64,000 nt of DNA from the NCBI GenBank assembly GCA_038373865.1, contig JAXGGA010001686.1:79757-143756 (forward strand). Direction: 5' to 3'. The first letter of the stretch is position 1, and every line of letters starts with the position of its first letter. The notes beneath the pieces are model-generated. The model made no database searches. It worked only from the letters and a program-made list of their open reading frames with translations, and had not been told where the DNA came from. Origin of the DNA: Uloborus plumipes. Its lineage: Eukaryota > Arthropoda > Arachnida > Araneae > Uloboridae. The translations under genes and the position numbers were made by a program. Of the stretch, positions 25,470 through 36,011 are shown piece after piece.

Positions 25470-26760
25470 CCGTAAAATGGGGTGAATCGGAACACTTTTC
25501 AGCTTTGCTTATAAAAAAAAAGTTAAAAAATGTTTTTTAAATTTGGTTTTCTGGGTAAAAACTTCGGTCTTGCTTTACTTTTGATATTCCAAGCAAAGAA
25601 AAAACATTTTGGACAATTATTATTAAAATATATAGGAAATTATGGGTGTTCCGAATCACCCCGCTGATAGGGGTCAATCGGAACACATGTTAAAACTTTT
25701 ATTTTTTTCAATTTAACCTGTAATAGGTCTCACAAACATGAGTAATATTGATGGGGGAGAATAATAACAGATAATTACTGTCAAATAAATGTATAATTTC
25801 AGTACCAGTGAATGTTTATAATTTGTCAAAATTCAAAATAATTTTGAACTTATGAAAAATGAAAAGTAATTTTAAGAAATGCTTTTGAATTGAAATACAA
25901 AGATTTAACACGAATGGAAGTCACTCATGTCGTCCACAAATATGTACTTGTCCTTAAAAGTATCAGTTGTGACTTAGCTTAATTTTTTTCATAACATCTC
26001 CTTGGATAAACTCTGCCTTTTCTTTAGTTTCTTGAAATCTCTGGGTTTCAGGGATTGTCCTGAAAGATTTTTTCGCTTATTCATCACTGTCTGTGTGCTG
26101 GACTGTTACTACATAAAGTCTATGTGACTTTCACCCTCGTATTTTAAGTAAAAAAATGTCTCCTGGAGAAAAAATCTTTTGAAATCTGCAACTTTCTGTC
26201 ATTCTTCGATATAGTTGCTTACGAGAAGGGATAAAGAGTAATAAATCCTTGTCCTTTTCTTGATTAGAAGAATTGGGGTTAGTATCTTGAGTTTTCAAAC
26301 AATTTCCTTCAAATAAGTTTGAATTGAAACAACATAACTAAGTGTTCCTATTCACCCCGCAAATTTTTTTCCTATGGCATTTTTCAGAATTCTTCATTTT
26401 TATGACACAATTTATAAAAAATGTAAATTCTAATGTGGTATTCTGTTGTTCAGATACATGTATAATTGAAACATACCACTCTTAGTTTTTAAATATAAGA
26501 AGGTTTGTTCATGCATATGAAGTTTTGCAGTCCATGAAAATGTGATGTTTTCTAGCATTCCACGTGCAGCCCTCTTTAGAAGCCAGTATCGTTGCCAAAT
26601 TGACAAAAGTAATTTTTTCCTACTGCCTATGATCTTACCTTTCTAAAAAAAAAATTCATGGCAAAAAATACCCTATAGTATATTTATGAAGAATTTCTTT
26701 GTACGGTCGGGAAATTTTGTTCCGATTGACCCCGCTGTTCCTATACACCCCATTTTACGG
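25470..26760 (-). mobile_element. TA-flanked element with internal GGGGTNAATCGGAACA motifs
   Basis: The left end CCGTAAAATGGGGTGAATCG is mirrored by ...ACACCCCATTTTACGG at the right, with TA on both sides. The word GGGGTNAATCGGAACA returns as an inverted/direct pair at 25643-25685, inverted near 26341 and again, inverted, at 26719-26735. The inside (minus strand, 25963-26316) encodes a decayed protein end. The two-base TA duplication suggests the IS630/Tc1/mariner/pogo group. That assignment is inference, because the catalytic core was not seen. Confidence 0.78.
25963..26316 (-). pseudogene. Decayed transposon protein, C-terminal part
   Basis: The minus strand keeps one frame for 118 codons with two internal stops (TGA at 26131-26133, TAA at 26077-26079) before a final TGA at 25963. 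Readable pieces include SPGDIFLLKIRG, HRLYVVTVQHTDSDE and IPETQRFQETKEKAEFIQGD, ending with a DVMKKI-like phrase. The pattern 'G-D-hydrophobic-L-K...YyV..V...D.DE' followed by an acidic end resembles the small tudor-like C-terminal module of many invertebrate transposon-encoded proteins. That likeness is from memory of the pattern, not from a search. The N-terminal part was not recognised. The same kind of piece appears at about 54620-54800. Confidence 0.5.
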
Positions 26761-27125
26761 TACATTATCAATTCCAACACAACAGACACCGACACCGCTC
26801 AGCTATTTTAATTAAAAATGTGCGTCTAAAAATGATGAATTTACTAATGTGTATGTAAATGCGTTCGGCATATATAATCATTAACCGGGGATAAATAATC
26901 TCAGTAGTTATTCCAAACAATTTTCAAAAGTGACTGAAATAATATGAATGATTAATATGAAACTATTACGAGTACGGTATTATTGATTGCTTTAATAATG
27001 TAAATGGGCGGATTGTAATGATAGTGACATAAGTCAAAAATTTTACGAATTGAGCCGAACGTAGATTTGTGTTCCTCTTTAGTTTCACTACTAGGCACAC
27101 TAATTTCGCTAAATAAATAAATGAA

Positions 27126-28592
27126 ATGTTGACCACTACTGCACGAAAGTGTCTACTGATCGAAACTGCTTTTTAAGTGAGGATGACAGTGGCATTTGTG
27201 TGTTTTCAAAATGCTGATTGAATCAACGGGCAGAATTTTCTGCAAGGAGTCACTCATTCATAGCAGTTTTCACGTGTATTTGACTTTCTTTCAGTAAATG
27301 TATTGTAACTTTTGAAAAATCTATAGTGCAAGTCCTTTAAAATTAATTTGAAACAACTTACAAGTATCTTTTCAAAAATATTGGTGAGAAACTTGAAAAA
27401 AAAAAAAAAAAACTTTGTTTAGGTACAAATTGTTTTCTTGAAATTAAAACTTACGAAATCCTCATATTTTTTAAAGATACAAAACCTTTAATTACTTGAA
27501 ACGTGTTACGATGAGTTACTTCACTTTATCCCAACCGAGACAATTTTAGTCAGAAATAAACGTTGGATCTAATTACTATTTAAATTAATTACTTAACAGT
27601 ATTTAATGAAAGATAAATGAAATCAATTCTCATTAAATATTGATACCCTAATGAAATGCCAGTAAAATCCCTAAAAAAACCAAAACTTTCCGAAAGTTTG
27701 AACTTCGGATGAAATCTACGAAATGTTCAGTAATCTTAGTAACTAGATTATCAACTAAAGCAAAATTCAAAAATCGTTGTTGCCAAGTCATGCGAGATTT
27801 TATAGCATAAGAGTTTAGGAGGAATTTATGCGTGCAAATGCAATTTAAATCTGTAAATAAAAACAAAATAAATAAATAAATAAAACGTTGATCACTAGTG
27901 GTACACGAAAAGTTTCGACTGATCAAACTCCTGTTTAAGTGAGAATGACAGTGCCATGTATTAGTTTCCAAACAGCTGATAGGGTCCACTGACAGAATTT
28001 TCTGCAGGTAGGAATATCGCTCTCTCATAAGTCTTCAAGTGTATTTGACTTTCTTTCAGTAAATATCTTGTAAATTTTTAAAAGTCAATCGTGCAAGTCG
28101 TTTAAAGTTAATTTTAAACAATTACAAGTAATTTTTCAAAAATATTGATCAGTAATTTGAAGAAAAAAAAATAGTTCAAGAACAAATTGTTTTCTTGAAA
28201 TTAAAACATACGAGATCCTCATTTTTTTCAAGATATTATTACAAAACCTTTAATTACTTGAAACATGCTACGATGAGTTACGCCACTTTCATTCCAACCA
28301 CAACAATTTTAGTCAGAAATAAAAATTGGATCTAATTTCTATTTAAATTAATTACGTAACACTATTTAATGAAAGATAAATGAGATCAATTCTCATTAAA
28401 TATTGATAATCACTAAAAAACCAAAAACTTTCCGAAAGTTCGAACTTCGGATGAAATATACGAAATGTTCAGTAACCCTAGTAACTAGATTATCAACTAA
28501 AGCAAAATTCAAAAATCGTTGCTGCCAAGTCATGCGAAATTTTATAGCACAAGAGTTTAGGAGGAATTTATGCGTGCAAATGCAATTTAAAT
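27126..28592. repeat. Two-unit tandem duplication, period ~761 bp
   Basis: The segment from gttgaccactactgcacgaa (27127) to gcaatttaaatc (about 27851) recurs from gttgatcactagtgg (27888) to gcaatttaaatc (28592). Units differ by substitutions and small indels; the last 160 bp differ at about seven sites. A minus-strand frame (DLNCICTHKFLLNS...) is open in both. Most differences change the residue, so there is no sign of selection on a protein. Confidence 0.88.
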
Positions 28593-28596
28593 CTTC

Positions 28597-28702
28597 CACC
28601 AGAGTGGTTTTATGCCCTTGGAGACCATTATCATGAACAAACAAATGTTTGAAATGTTCGGGTTTGAGTGTACTTGAATATTCAAAGTAAATCACCGGCA
28701 AT
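28597..28702 (-). CDS. Candidate exon, minus strand (unrecognised)
   Basis: On the minus strand a catacag acceptor-like site at about 28703 opens a frame reading CNKLPVIYFEYSSTLKPEHF, then KHLFVHDNGLQGHKTTLVED. It runs without a break into the duplicated segment ending at 28592. The residue mix is protein-like and unlike the AT-driven frames around it. The duplicate copy at 27126 lacks this part. Against it: the last 14 bases match the 3' end of the SINE at 14014 (ccagagtggtttta), and the polypyrimidine tract is weak. No family is recognised. Confidence 0.2.
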
Positions 28703-28703
28703 T

Positions 28704-29655
28704 TATTGCAACCTGTATGATCGGGTTAAAGTTAGATTTTGAACATACCATGCAACGTTTATTTTCTTGAGAATGGACTATGAATTCTTTTGCTTGGACA
28801 AGTTACGTAATCTGTGTTTATCTGTATTTCTATTTATAAAGGAAACTAAGTAAAGTAAAACAATAAAACACACCCCCACACACACACATAAGGAAGATAA
28901 GAAGGCAGATTGATTCAATACCCCACCTTTTTTATTCGAGGGCCGAACCTCATATTGAGATGCATCTCGCGGGCCAGAACATGAAAAATGAAATGGGTGA
29001 AAAAAAAGGCTTGGAGTTTCCACTGATTACTACTTTATTTGGTTCTTTTAGTTCAATGTTTGATTTTCAAACCTTCGCAAAAAACGTTGCTTAAAACAAC
29101 ATATTTTTTATTTTAATGGAAATCTCATGTATGCAATTAAAATTTAACATTTATTCCCTATTAATTCAAATTTAAATTAAATTTAACTATGGTAGGATGG
29201 TATTTATAGACCTTAAATGACTGTAATGTGGTAACGGTATTTCCATAAAATCAACATTAAGCAACAGTAAAAGTTTGAAATAAGGCAGAAGTCTGAAAAC
29301 TAAATGCAAGTGCACACATGTTATTTTACGACTTCGTGCGTCAGAACGCTCTCTCTAGTATTTCATTCCAGAATATTAAATAAAACATACTATTCTAAGA
29401 AAGGTTTCCCATACCTTTCTTCTTTACAGAAATAAACGGAACAAGTGTTGCGGTAACTAATTAACCCGAAATACATCTTTCTGTCTCCGAGAATACAACA
29501 TGTACAAACGCCTTCTTTCTAAATTCGTCCAGCAACTTCGCCCAGAACAAAACATAACTTTGCTCTATTTCGAGATTCATTCAACACTGTCTGAAGTAAA
29601 ACCAAATTTAATGCACTGGTTGCATTAACTATAGTGAAGATAAGTCTGACTTCTC
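28704..29655. other. Sequence without recognised gene
   Basis: Holds a short CA run near 28869-28888 and a patch at 28940-28980 (gagggccg...gcgggccaga) that recalls hAT ends, but no paired terminus was found. Confidence 0.4.
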
Positions 29656-29661
29656 TTTTAG

Positions 29662-29768
29662 TTGACGTAGACAAAGAGTGTTGCTTAGAAACGGCTACAA
29701 ACACTCCAAAAGTATGGGAAGACATGATTATATCCGATGTCATTTGCAAAAGTCCGATAAAACTACTT
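29662..29768 (+). CDS. Candidate internal exon, plus strand (unrecognised)
   Basis: A good acceptor, acttctcttttag, ends at 29661. A strong donor, GTAAGC, starts at 29769. The 107-nt segment between is open in one frame: two bases, then DVDKECCLETATNTPKVWED, then MIISDVICKSPIKLL. It would start with a split codon and end at a codon boundary. The frame is part of a longer open stretch from ATG 29634 to 29858. It lies outside any recognised transposon. No protein family is recognised. Its reading phase does not join directly to the candidate at 35152. Confidence 0.3.
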
Positions 29769-29859
29769 GTAAGCAGATTAAACTATGTAACGGTGTCCCC
29801 GGTGGGAAAAATAAAATTAAAGAGAAAACCTTTAGCTAGAAATGAGAGCTTCATTTAAT

Positions 29860-30516
29860 TAGAGGGAGAAGGCTCGAAAACTTATACATTATTTATAAAA
29901 CAGACGCTTTCGAACGCTTCGGGAGGAATGAGTTATTAATTCTTCCCATTATCTTCTTCGAAAGAAATGGCAACAGTTATCTTTAAACGCCTTAATCTCA
30001 TCTACAGTCTTGGATAGTCTTAGATTTTTATGATCTACATTTTTACTACTTTTCTGGGGAATTTTTAGGAGAAAAATTCATTTGTAGTTGTCAGAACAGA
30101 TTATTTATGATAGGATGAGCATCTAAAATATTTTTTAATAAATATTTTTATAAGTTAAGACGATGGGTTTAAAAAAGTAATTTTTGAAAATTCAAGTATT
30201 TAAAAATTTTTTGCTGATAGGATAAAATATTAATAATTTAGTGTAGATTTCATTTGCAGTCATTATTTATGGTAATATTTTATAGCAAAATGCAATTAAA
30301 ATGTAAGCGTAAAATGATCCTATGCTGTACATTTTTACTACTTTTCTGAAGAATTTCTAGTAAATACCAGATGGTTGATTCTGATGGCAAATTATTTATA
30401 ATAGGATACACGTCTGCAAAAAATTTTGTGTAAATATATGCGTCAGACAATGTTTTGGATTTAGAAAAGCAACTTATTCAAATTGATTTTAAATGCAATT
30501 TTTTTTTTTGCGTATG
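29860..30516. other. AT-rich stretch without recognised feature
   Basis: Two loosely similar phrases (acatttttactacttttctg at about 30038 and 30327) suggest a very old internal duplication. Nothing else seen. Confidence 0.4.
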
Positions 30517-32463
30517 ATCTAAACCAGTGGTAACCATTTATTTTCTTGGGTTATCTAACGAACCCTGATCTTTCTCCTAATGTCCTGAAGGATAGCCTAA
30601 AATTTGCTAATAGCACTTGAATTTCAAAAAGGCTTTTTGAATTGGGTACCCCCCTCCATAGCGTAACTATCAAAAATAGCCAAAAAATGTGTTTTATTGA
30701 TGTCCGTTTGAAAATTTTTTGTTGCAGGGAGGGAATCTCGAACTACTTGCCTCTTCTCGAATCGTGACGAAACAGAGCCTAAAATTACGTTTTTACGAAT
30801 TCAGTTTCTAAAAATGTCTAGATGAGAGATACCTGACTTGACAGACTCTCTGTGCTGTTAAAGTACCTCCCTAGCAACATCAAAGATAACTAACAATAGC
30901 ATTCTTTAGAGTTTAAGTTTGCGTTTTTTATACTTCAATTTCAGAGAACGCTGGACATAGCTCTGATTCCCTAACATTGTTAAACTTAGCCTTAAAATAA
31001 CTTCAATTTTGAAAAATCATTAAGAGAGATCTCTCTCTCCCTAGTTAACGTTACCAAAAATTGCGTCAATTTTAAATGTTTAACCTGGGGCGGAATCTGA
31101 ACCCAAGTCCGAAACCAAACCCCACCACGAAACCTAAGTTTAAAGAAACTGCATTTTTAAGACTTTGTTTTCCAAACTAATTTCTGGGGATATCCTTAAT
31201 ATCTCACCGTCATCTTTAATCTGATGTCTCCAAAGGTATACTTATAACTCTTGTTATCTTATCTAACCTTCACAGCAATAAATTACAAAAAAGAATTTCT
31301 TTGAAATAAACTTATCGTGTAATTAGTAATTCAACTTATTTCCGATTTAAAAAATAATAATAAAACTTCATTTATAATCTTTAAGGGTGACAGGTATGGT
31401 CATAGTTTCAAGTCTTTGTCGCTCCTGGAAAAATTAGAAGTTCCGGCTTTGTTATTGTCCTTCCACAGTAAAATCCTATTTCCGTACGTAATAAATAGGA
31501 GATGTGTATTGTATAATATACACTATATTGTGGAATCGAACTGGCCAAGGAACTATTTGAAAGTAGTGTATTTTTAAAAATATATTTGTTTTCAAATAAA
31601 AATGTTGAAAACGGTGCATTTTTATTTAAAACCGTGTTGCTCTCATTTACCTTAAAAATGGTTCCACATTTAATGTTCCCATTCTAGGTACTTGATTATT
31701 AGTCTGACACCGCTTTTTAGAGGGGAAAAAATGCTCGGTTTTCAAAAAAATTATTATATAAAGAAAAAACAAGAAGTTCTGTCAAGAACTAAACGAGCCT
31801 ACTTTCCCGTACATCGACATCGGTGTTGTAACATCTGATCAATATTCTCTTGATTATCTGAAACTAAAAATTATGTCAAACATATCTTTATAGCACTTAA
31901 AGCTGATTTCTGAAAGCAAAATATACCCCTCTCATCAGATAAAATAGACACGTAAAAAGTAAATAAACGAGTCAATAAAGTTTTGTCGCACCTTTTAAAG
32001 AATGTAACTGTTATAGTTCTTCCGTAGAAAAATTCCACAAAGAAAGAAAAAAAAACTCGTTCGTTAATAAAATGTCTTGAATTTCATTTTTAATCCGTTG
32101 CCAGTTGTTAAATATAAATAAGGAATAAAATGCTCTCGTGAATGAAAAATTTTTGTTAACAAAAAAAAAAAATCGTCTGATAAAAAAAAATAATAATAAT
32201 AAATTAAACAAAACAAATAAATAAATAAACAAAAAATCGTCTGCCCAGTCAGTCATTTTTTCTGAGCCTGCATTTCCGCCATGTTTGCGGAGTCGGAGTC
32301 GGAATCAGAGTCCTCACAGAAGATTATTCAGAAAAGTACTTTACAATACATTATTTATCAAAACCATTTTCTTACAAAGTTAGTTTGAAGGAAATCCGCC
32401 TTGAAGTTCAGAATCAACATTCAATTTAAATTTCTCCGTAGGCGCTCATGTTAAAATTTTTTC

Positions 32464-33042
32464 TGAACGGTTCATCATTGAACGAAAAATGGTTCAAATT
32501 GAAAAGTGAAATATAGGAATGAGCCTCTCCGAGATCTTTCGAACAAAAAAAAGTTTATTCAATTCGGACGGTTCACTTAAAAGTTATTAGGTGGGGAAAG
32601 GTTGCTTGAACGGTTCAATGTTGAACGAAAAAAAATGTTCAAATTGAAAATTTAAATACGGTAATGAAGCATCCTTGCCGAGATCTTTTGAACAAAGAAA
32701 AGTTTGTTTAAATCGGACTGTTCATTCAAAAGTTATTAGGTGTGAGAGCTTGTTTGAACGGTTCAATGTTGAACGAAAAATTGTTCAAATCGGAAATGTA
32801 AATACGGGAATGAAGTATCCTTGATAAGATCTTTCGAACAAAAAAAAGTTTGTTCAAATCGGACTGTTCATTAAAAAGTTAGTATCGCGAGGCAGGTTGT
32901 TTGAACGGTTCAAAGTTGAACCAAAAATTGTTCAAATCGAAAAATCAAATATGGGAATGAGCTGTACTCGCCGAGATCTTTACAACAAAAAAAATTTTGT
33001 TCAAATCGGAATGTTCATTCAAAAGTTATTAGGGGGGGGGGG
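32464..33042 (+). repeat. Four-unit tandem array, ~147-bp units
   Basis: Units start at 32464, 32607, 32755 and 32902, each with tgaacggttca near the front. Shared landmarks follow in order: ttgaacgaaaa, gttcaaat, gggaatga, gagatcttt, aacaaa.aaa.tttgtt, tcgga.tgttca and aaaagtta. The word gttcaa and its complement recur within units. The last unit runs into an 11-base G tract and gacagacagaccgacc. Part of unit 4 is open as protein, but the frame is not kept across units, so coding is unlikely. Confidence 0.9.
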
Positions 33043-33135
33043 ACAGACAGACCGACCGACACACAAATTCCCCATCTCAATACCCTACTTTCAAATTTTT
33101 AATTTTTCGATATTTATTTCATTTTTTGTTTCTTT

Positions 33136-33198
33136 TTGACTTGGCGATATTTTTTGAACTTGGCGATATTTTTTGGACTTGGCGAAATTTTTTAGATG
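33136..33198 (+). repeat. Three-unit short tandem repeat (cttggcgatatttttt)
   Basis: Three successive ~19-bp units read acttggcgatattttttga with minor changes. The word ttggcgatat also appears around 62513-62575. Confidence 0.85.
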
Positions 33199-33445
33199 CA
33201 TTAAGCCAATTTTAATGCTTTTTTCGTCTCTTTTACTTTTAACGGGAAAGTAGGCTAAAAACATTAAGCGTAAGTTTTTCTGCTCTATAATCATTTTCCA
33301 ACAATCTGTTTGGGCAAAATTATAGAGTTAAACCGGTCCAGAAAATTGCTTTACTTTCGCCGGTTCTCAAAGGGGGCGTTAAAACATGTTTCAATACTAA
33401 AAGGGGGCAGTAGCTGTAAAAAGGTTGAGAACCACTGATCTAAAC

Positions 33446-35150
33446 TTTTTATTCGAGTGAAGATTTAAGCAAAATAGATTTAAACGGTAGAAAAGTTGAA
33501 TACTCATTGCAAATAAAAAATGGATATGTAAATGAAAATATACTTTTGTTTTCAGGATTCATTACTTGATTTTACCTTGTTTCGGTTACACACATTTAAA
33601 TTTTTATGAGGGAAATCTTTCATGAATTGGATTCTCCAGAACTGTTTTGTCTTTGCTAAATGTATACTCATTAATTTCAATGTGTGCCATTCATGTAAGT
33701 GCTGACGATCGATTATATTATTTTAAATCATGTAAATCTTGAATGGTACTACATTTGTAAACTTTCGCTGGATCATAATGTCTAAACGCTGATGCAGCAT
33801 AGACTAACATTCAAAATAATTACATAGAGAGAAATAATGCAAAACGAAAACAAAACAAAATCACAAAATTATTTAAGTTATACAGAAAGCTCTGAATTTT
33901 ATTGAGGAACGCAGTCCTATTGAAACAAACAAGCTCTGAATAATGAAAAGCATACTCTTCTGGGAAAATCAATACATCTTCTGCAGATCCAGAAAAAAGA
34001 TAAGTGTAGAAAAATGAAAGGTAAAAAATAAAGAAAAAAAAAAACAGAGAAGTGCAAAATATAATATTAGTTTAGAACAGAAACTGAAGTAAAACATTTA
34101 TTTCGGAAATTTCATTTTTCAATCGTGTTATAATGCCGAGTAGACTTTTTCGAAAGTCTTGCATATAATTTTAGTTTTAAGATAGTATGAGGCTTTTTTT
34201 TTTTTTGAAATAGTAAATACGGTTTATATCAAACCTAGAATATAATATCACAAGTTAATCCTTAACAAAGTTGAAGAAGGATACATAAAAACTCACTGCA
34301 GTAGGTAAAAACTGAAAACACGCTAACATCTCCTTCGAAAAAATAACATTTTGTGTGTCAAAAATGCTCTGACCAAAAAATCATTTGCCTCCAATACCTT
34401 ATTAAATATCTACTGGTAGATAAATAGTGTTATGTAATCGTATAAAATATTTCATGCGGAGGAAGTTGAAGGTAGGAAGTTGAAGGAATCGAGGAGAACA
34501 TTACAAATTGCTTACAGTAATTTAAATTGTAAAAATATGCATAAAACATATGTTTTTTTATTAGACCTTTTTGACTTTAAAAAGTTTATTAAATGTCACA
34601 ACATTTATTTTTACCCACTCTATGGTGAGAAATAACTCCAATATTATAATAAGTATGAAAGAAACAATGACAATTTTTTTCTTAAAGAATTAATTAAAAA
34701 TGTAGGTATTGTCACATAGATGAAATTATGTCAATTATGTGTCGAAAAAATACAAACATTCTTAGTAGTTTCAGAAGTCCAACTCATCAAAGCTATGGTA
34801 TTTTTTTCTCACCTGACCCTATTTTTCCCTCTTGTAAAATGTCAATTTTTAGATTTTGAATTAGTTACAAGATACTACTGCTTGCATAAATGATAACTAC
34901 AAGAGAGTATCTATTTTTGTCTACAATTTACTTAATGTAAAAAATAACATAGTTTTAGTTTTAAAAAAAGCGATATTTTTTAAAATTACAAACCAAGCAA
35001 TTACTGCAATGATTATTTAATCAAAATTAAAAGCACAATTACCGGAAATCTCAAGTTACTTGTATTGATAATAGGAATTTGTACGATAGGATAAAAATAA
35101 ACAAACGATTCATTGTTTAATTTTAAAATTAAATCTTTTGTTTTTTTTCA
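33446..35150. other. AT-rich stretch without recognised feature
   Basis: No gene or element seen. It ends in a strong polypyrimidine tract (35136-35151) that could serve the candidate exon at 35152. Confidence 0.45.
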
Positions 35151-35151
35151 G

Positions 35152-35292
35152 GTGAACGCAGAAGACACTTGTTTTCCAAACTGAATAATACTTCAAATAT
35201 AAGATTAATTCCTTCAATGCTCATTGATATTTGGCCCAAAAAGGAAGTGCTCGAAATGCCTACAAAAAGGAAATACGGAGCAAGGAAAACAG
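35152..35292 (+). CDS. Candidate internal exon, plus strand (unrecognised)
   Basis: The tract cttttgttttttttcag ending at 35151 is a near-ideal 3' splice site. Downstream, one frame is open for 48 codons: two bases, ERRRHLFSKLNNTSNIRLIP, SMLIDIWPKKEVLEMPTKRK, then YGARKTG, with a stop just after. Possible donors are CAG|GTTCGT at 35293 (141-nt exon, symmetric phase) or TTC|GTAAGA at 35297. The segment is richer in GC and charged residues than its surroundings and lies outside all recognised repeats. No family is recognised. It is the best single candidate for a host exon here, by sequence features only. Confidence 0.38.
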
Positions 35293-35299
35293 GTTCGTA

Positions 35300-36009
35300 A
35301 GAACAGAAAAAACCAAAGAATTAATATAAATCAATGGAGAAGATAAATCTAATGCAATAACAAAAGCAAAAAAGAATCGCAAAAGAAGTAAATTTGCGAG
35401 CTCCATCGACATTAGATCAAGAAAGTCCAATATCGTATCACTTACATACGCATCGGATTTCTAGTTTTGCACCAATAATCATAATAGTAATAGAAAAAAA
35501 AAAAAGGAATGTTTGAAACATTGGTACAAACAAAATCACTGCTGCCATCCCAAAAGTTAAATCATACGAGCCCAGGCCATAAATATTAATAGGATTGCTT
35601 CTCCGCTGGCTGCACCGCCAATAAAATTCAACCCTTCCGAGGAGCTTTCTTCGCTTTGGCGTTGAATATTTATGTTTCTATCTGGAAAAGATTTTTTCTT
35701 CAATGAAGAGAAGAGTTTTTCCTTTACTTTTGCATAGATACGTTCTTATCTTTTTTATGCAGTTTTTTTTTATCCAAATCGCAAAGGGAATACAGGAGAA
35801 GTTTACTCAAGATCAAAAACTTATTTCTTTCTACTTTACGCACTTTTATGCAGAAATTTTTGCATTAATGGTTAATGTTTTATAAAACTCTAAATTAATT
35901 AATGCATTTTCTTGGGTGTGTAGGAAAGTGCAACATTTTTTGTGGCAAAGTAAATGGAAGTCAGCTGTATAAAAGAGTTAATCACATTGGAGCTTTTTGA
36001 TAACAATGC
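35300..36009. other. Sequence without recognised gene
   Basis: If 35152-35292 is an exon, this would be the start of the next intron. No further exon-like frame with good splice sites is seen. Confidence 0.35.
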
Positions 36010-36011
36010 TA

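Larger units (their letters stand above)
31796..33256. mobile_element. Insertion nested in hAT copy 2, with 15-bp inverted ends
   Basis: AGCCTACTTTCCCGT at 31796-31810 is matched exactly, inverted, at 33242-33256. Copy 1 runs straight from tataaagaaaaaa to aacattaagc at the equivalent place, so this block was added. It contains a short GGAGTCGGAGTCGG phrase near 32290, a four-unit tandem array (32464-33042), gacagacagaccgaccgac, and a three-unit cttggcgatatttttt repeat. No target duplication is evident, so the ends are provisional. The family is unknown. Confidence 0.6.
30525..33437. mobile_element. hAT (Charlie-like ends) element, copy 2, split by an insertion
   Basis: Starts CAGTGGTAACC and ends GTTGAGAACCACTG. 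ATCTAAAC flanks it exactly (30517-30524 and 33438-33445). It aligns with copy 1 (18704-20427) over about 30550-31770 and 33257-33437, but lacks the left ggcggtg-rich repeats and has a damaged left terminus. The sequence between about 31770 and 33256 has no counterpart in copy 1 and is a later insertion. No transposase frame is seen. Confidence 0.88.

Noticed and set aside
28940..28985. gagggccg...gcgggccaga patch as a hAT end
   Set aside because: No inverted partner within several kilobases.
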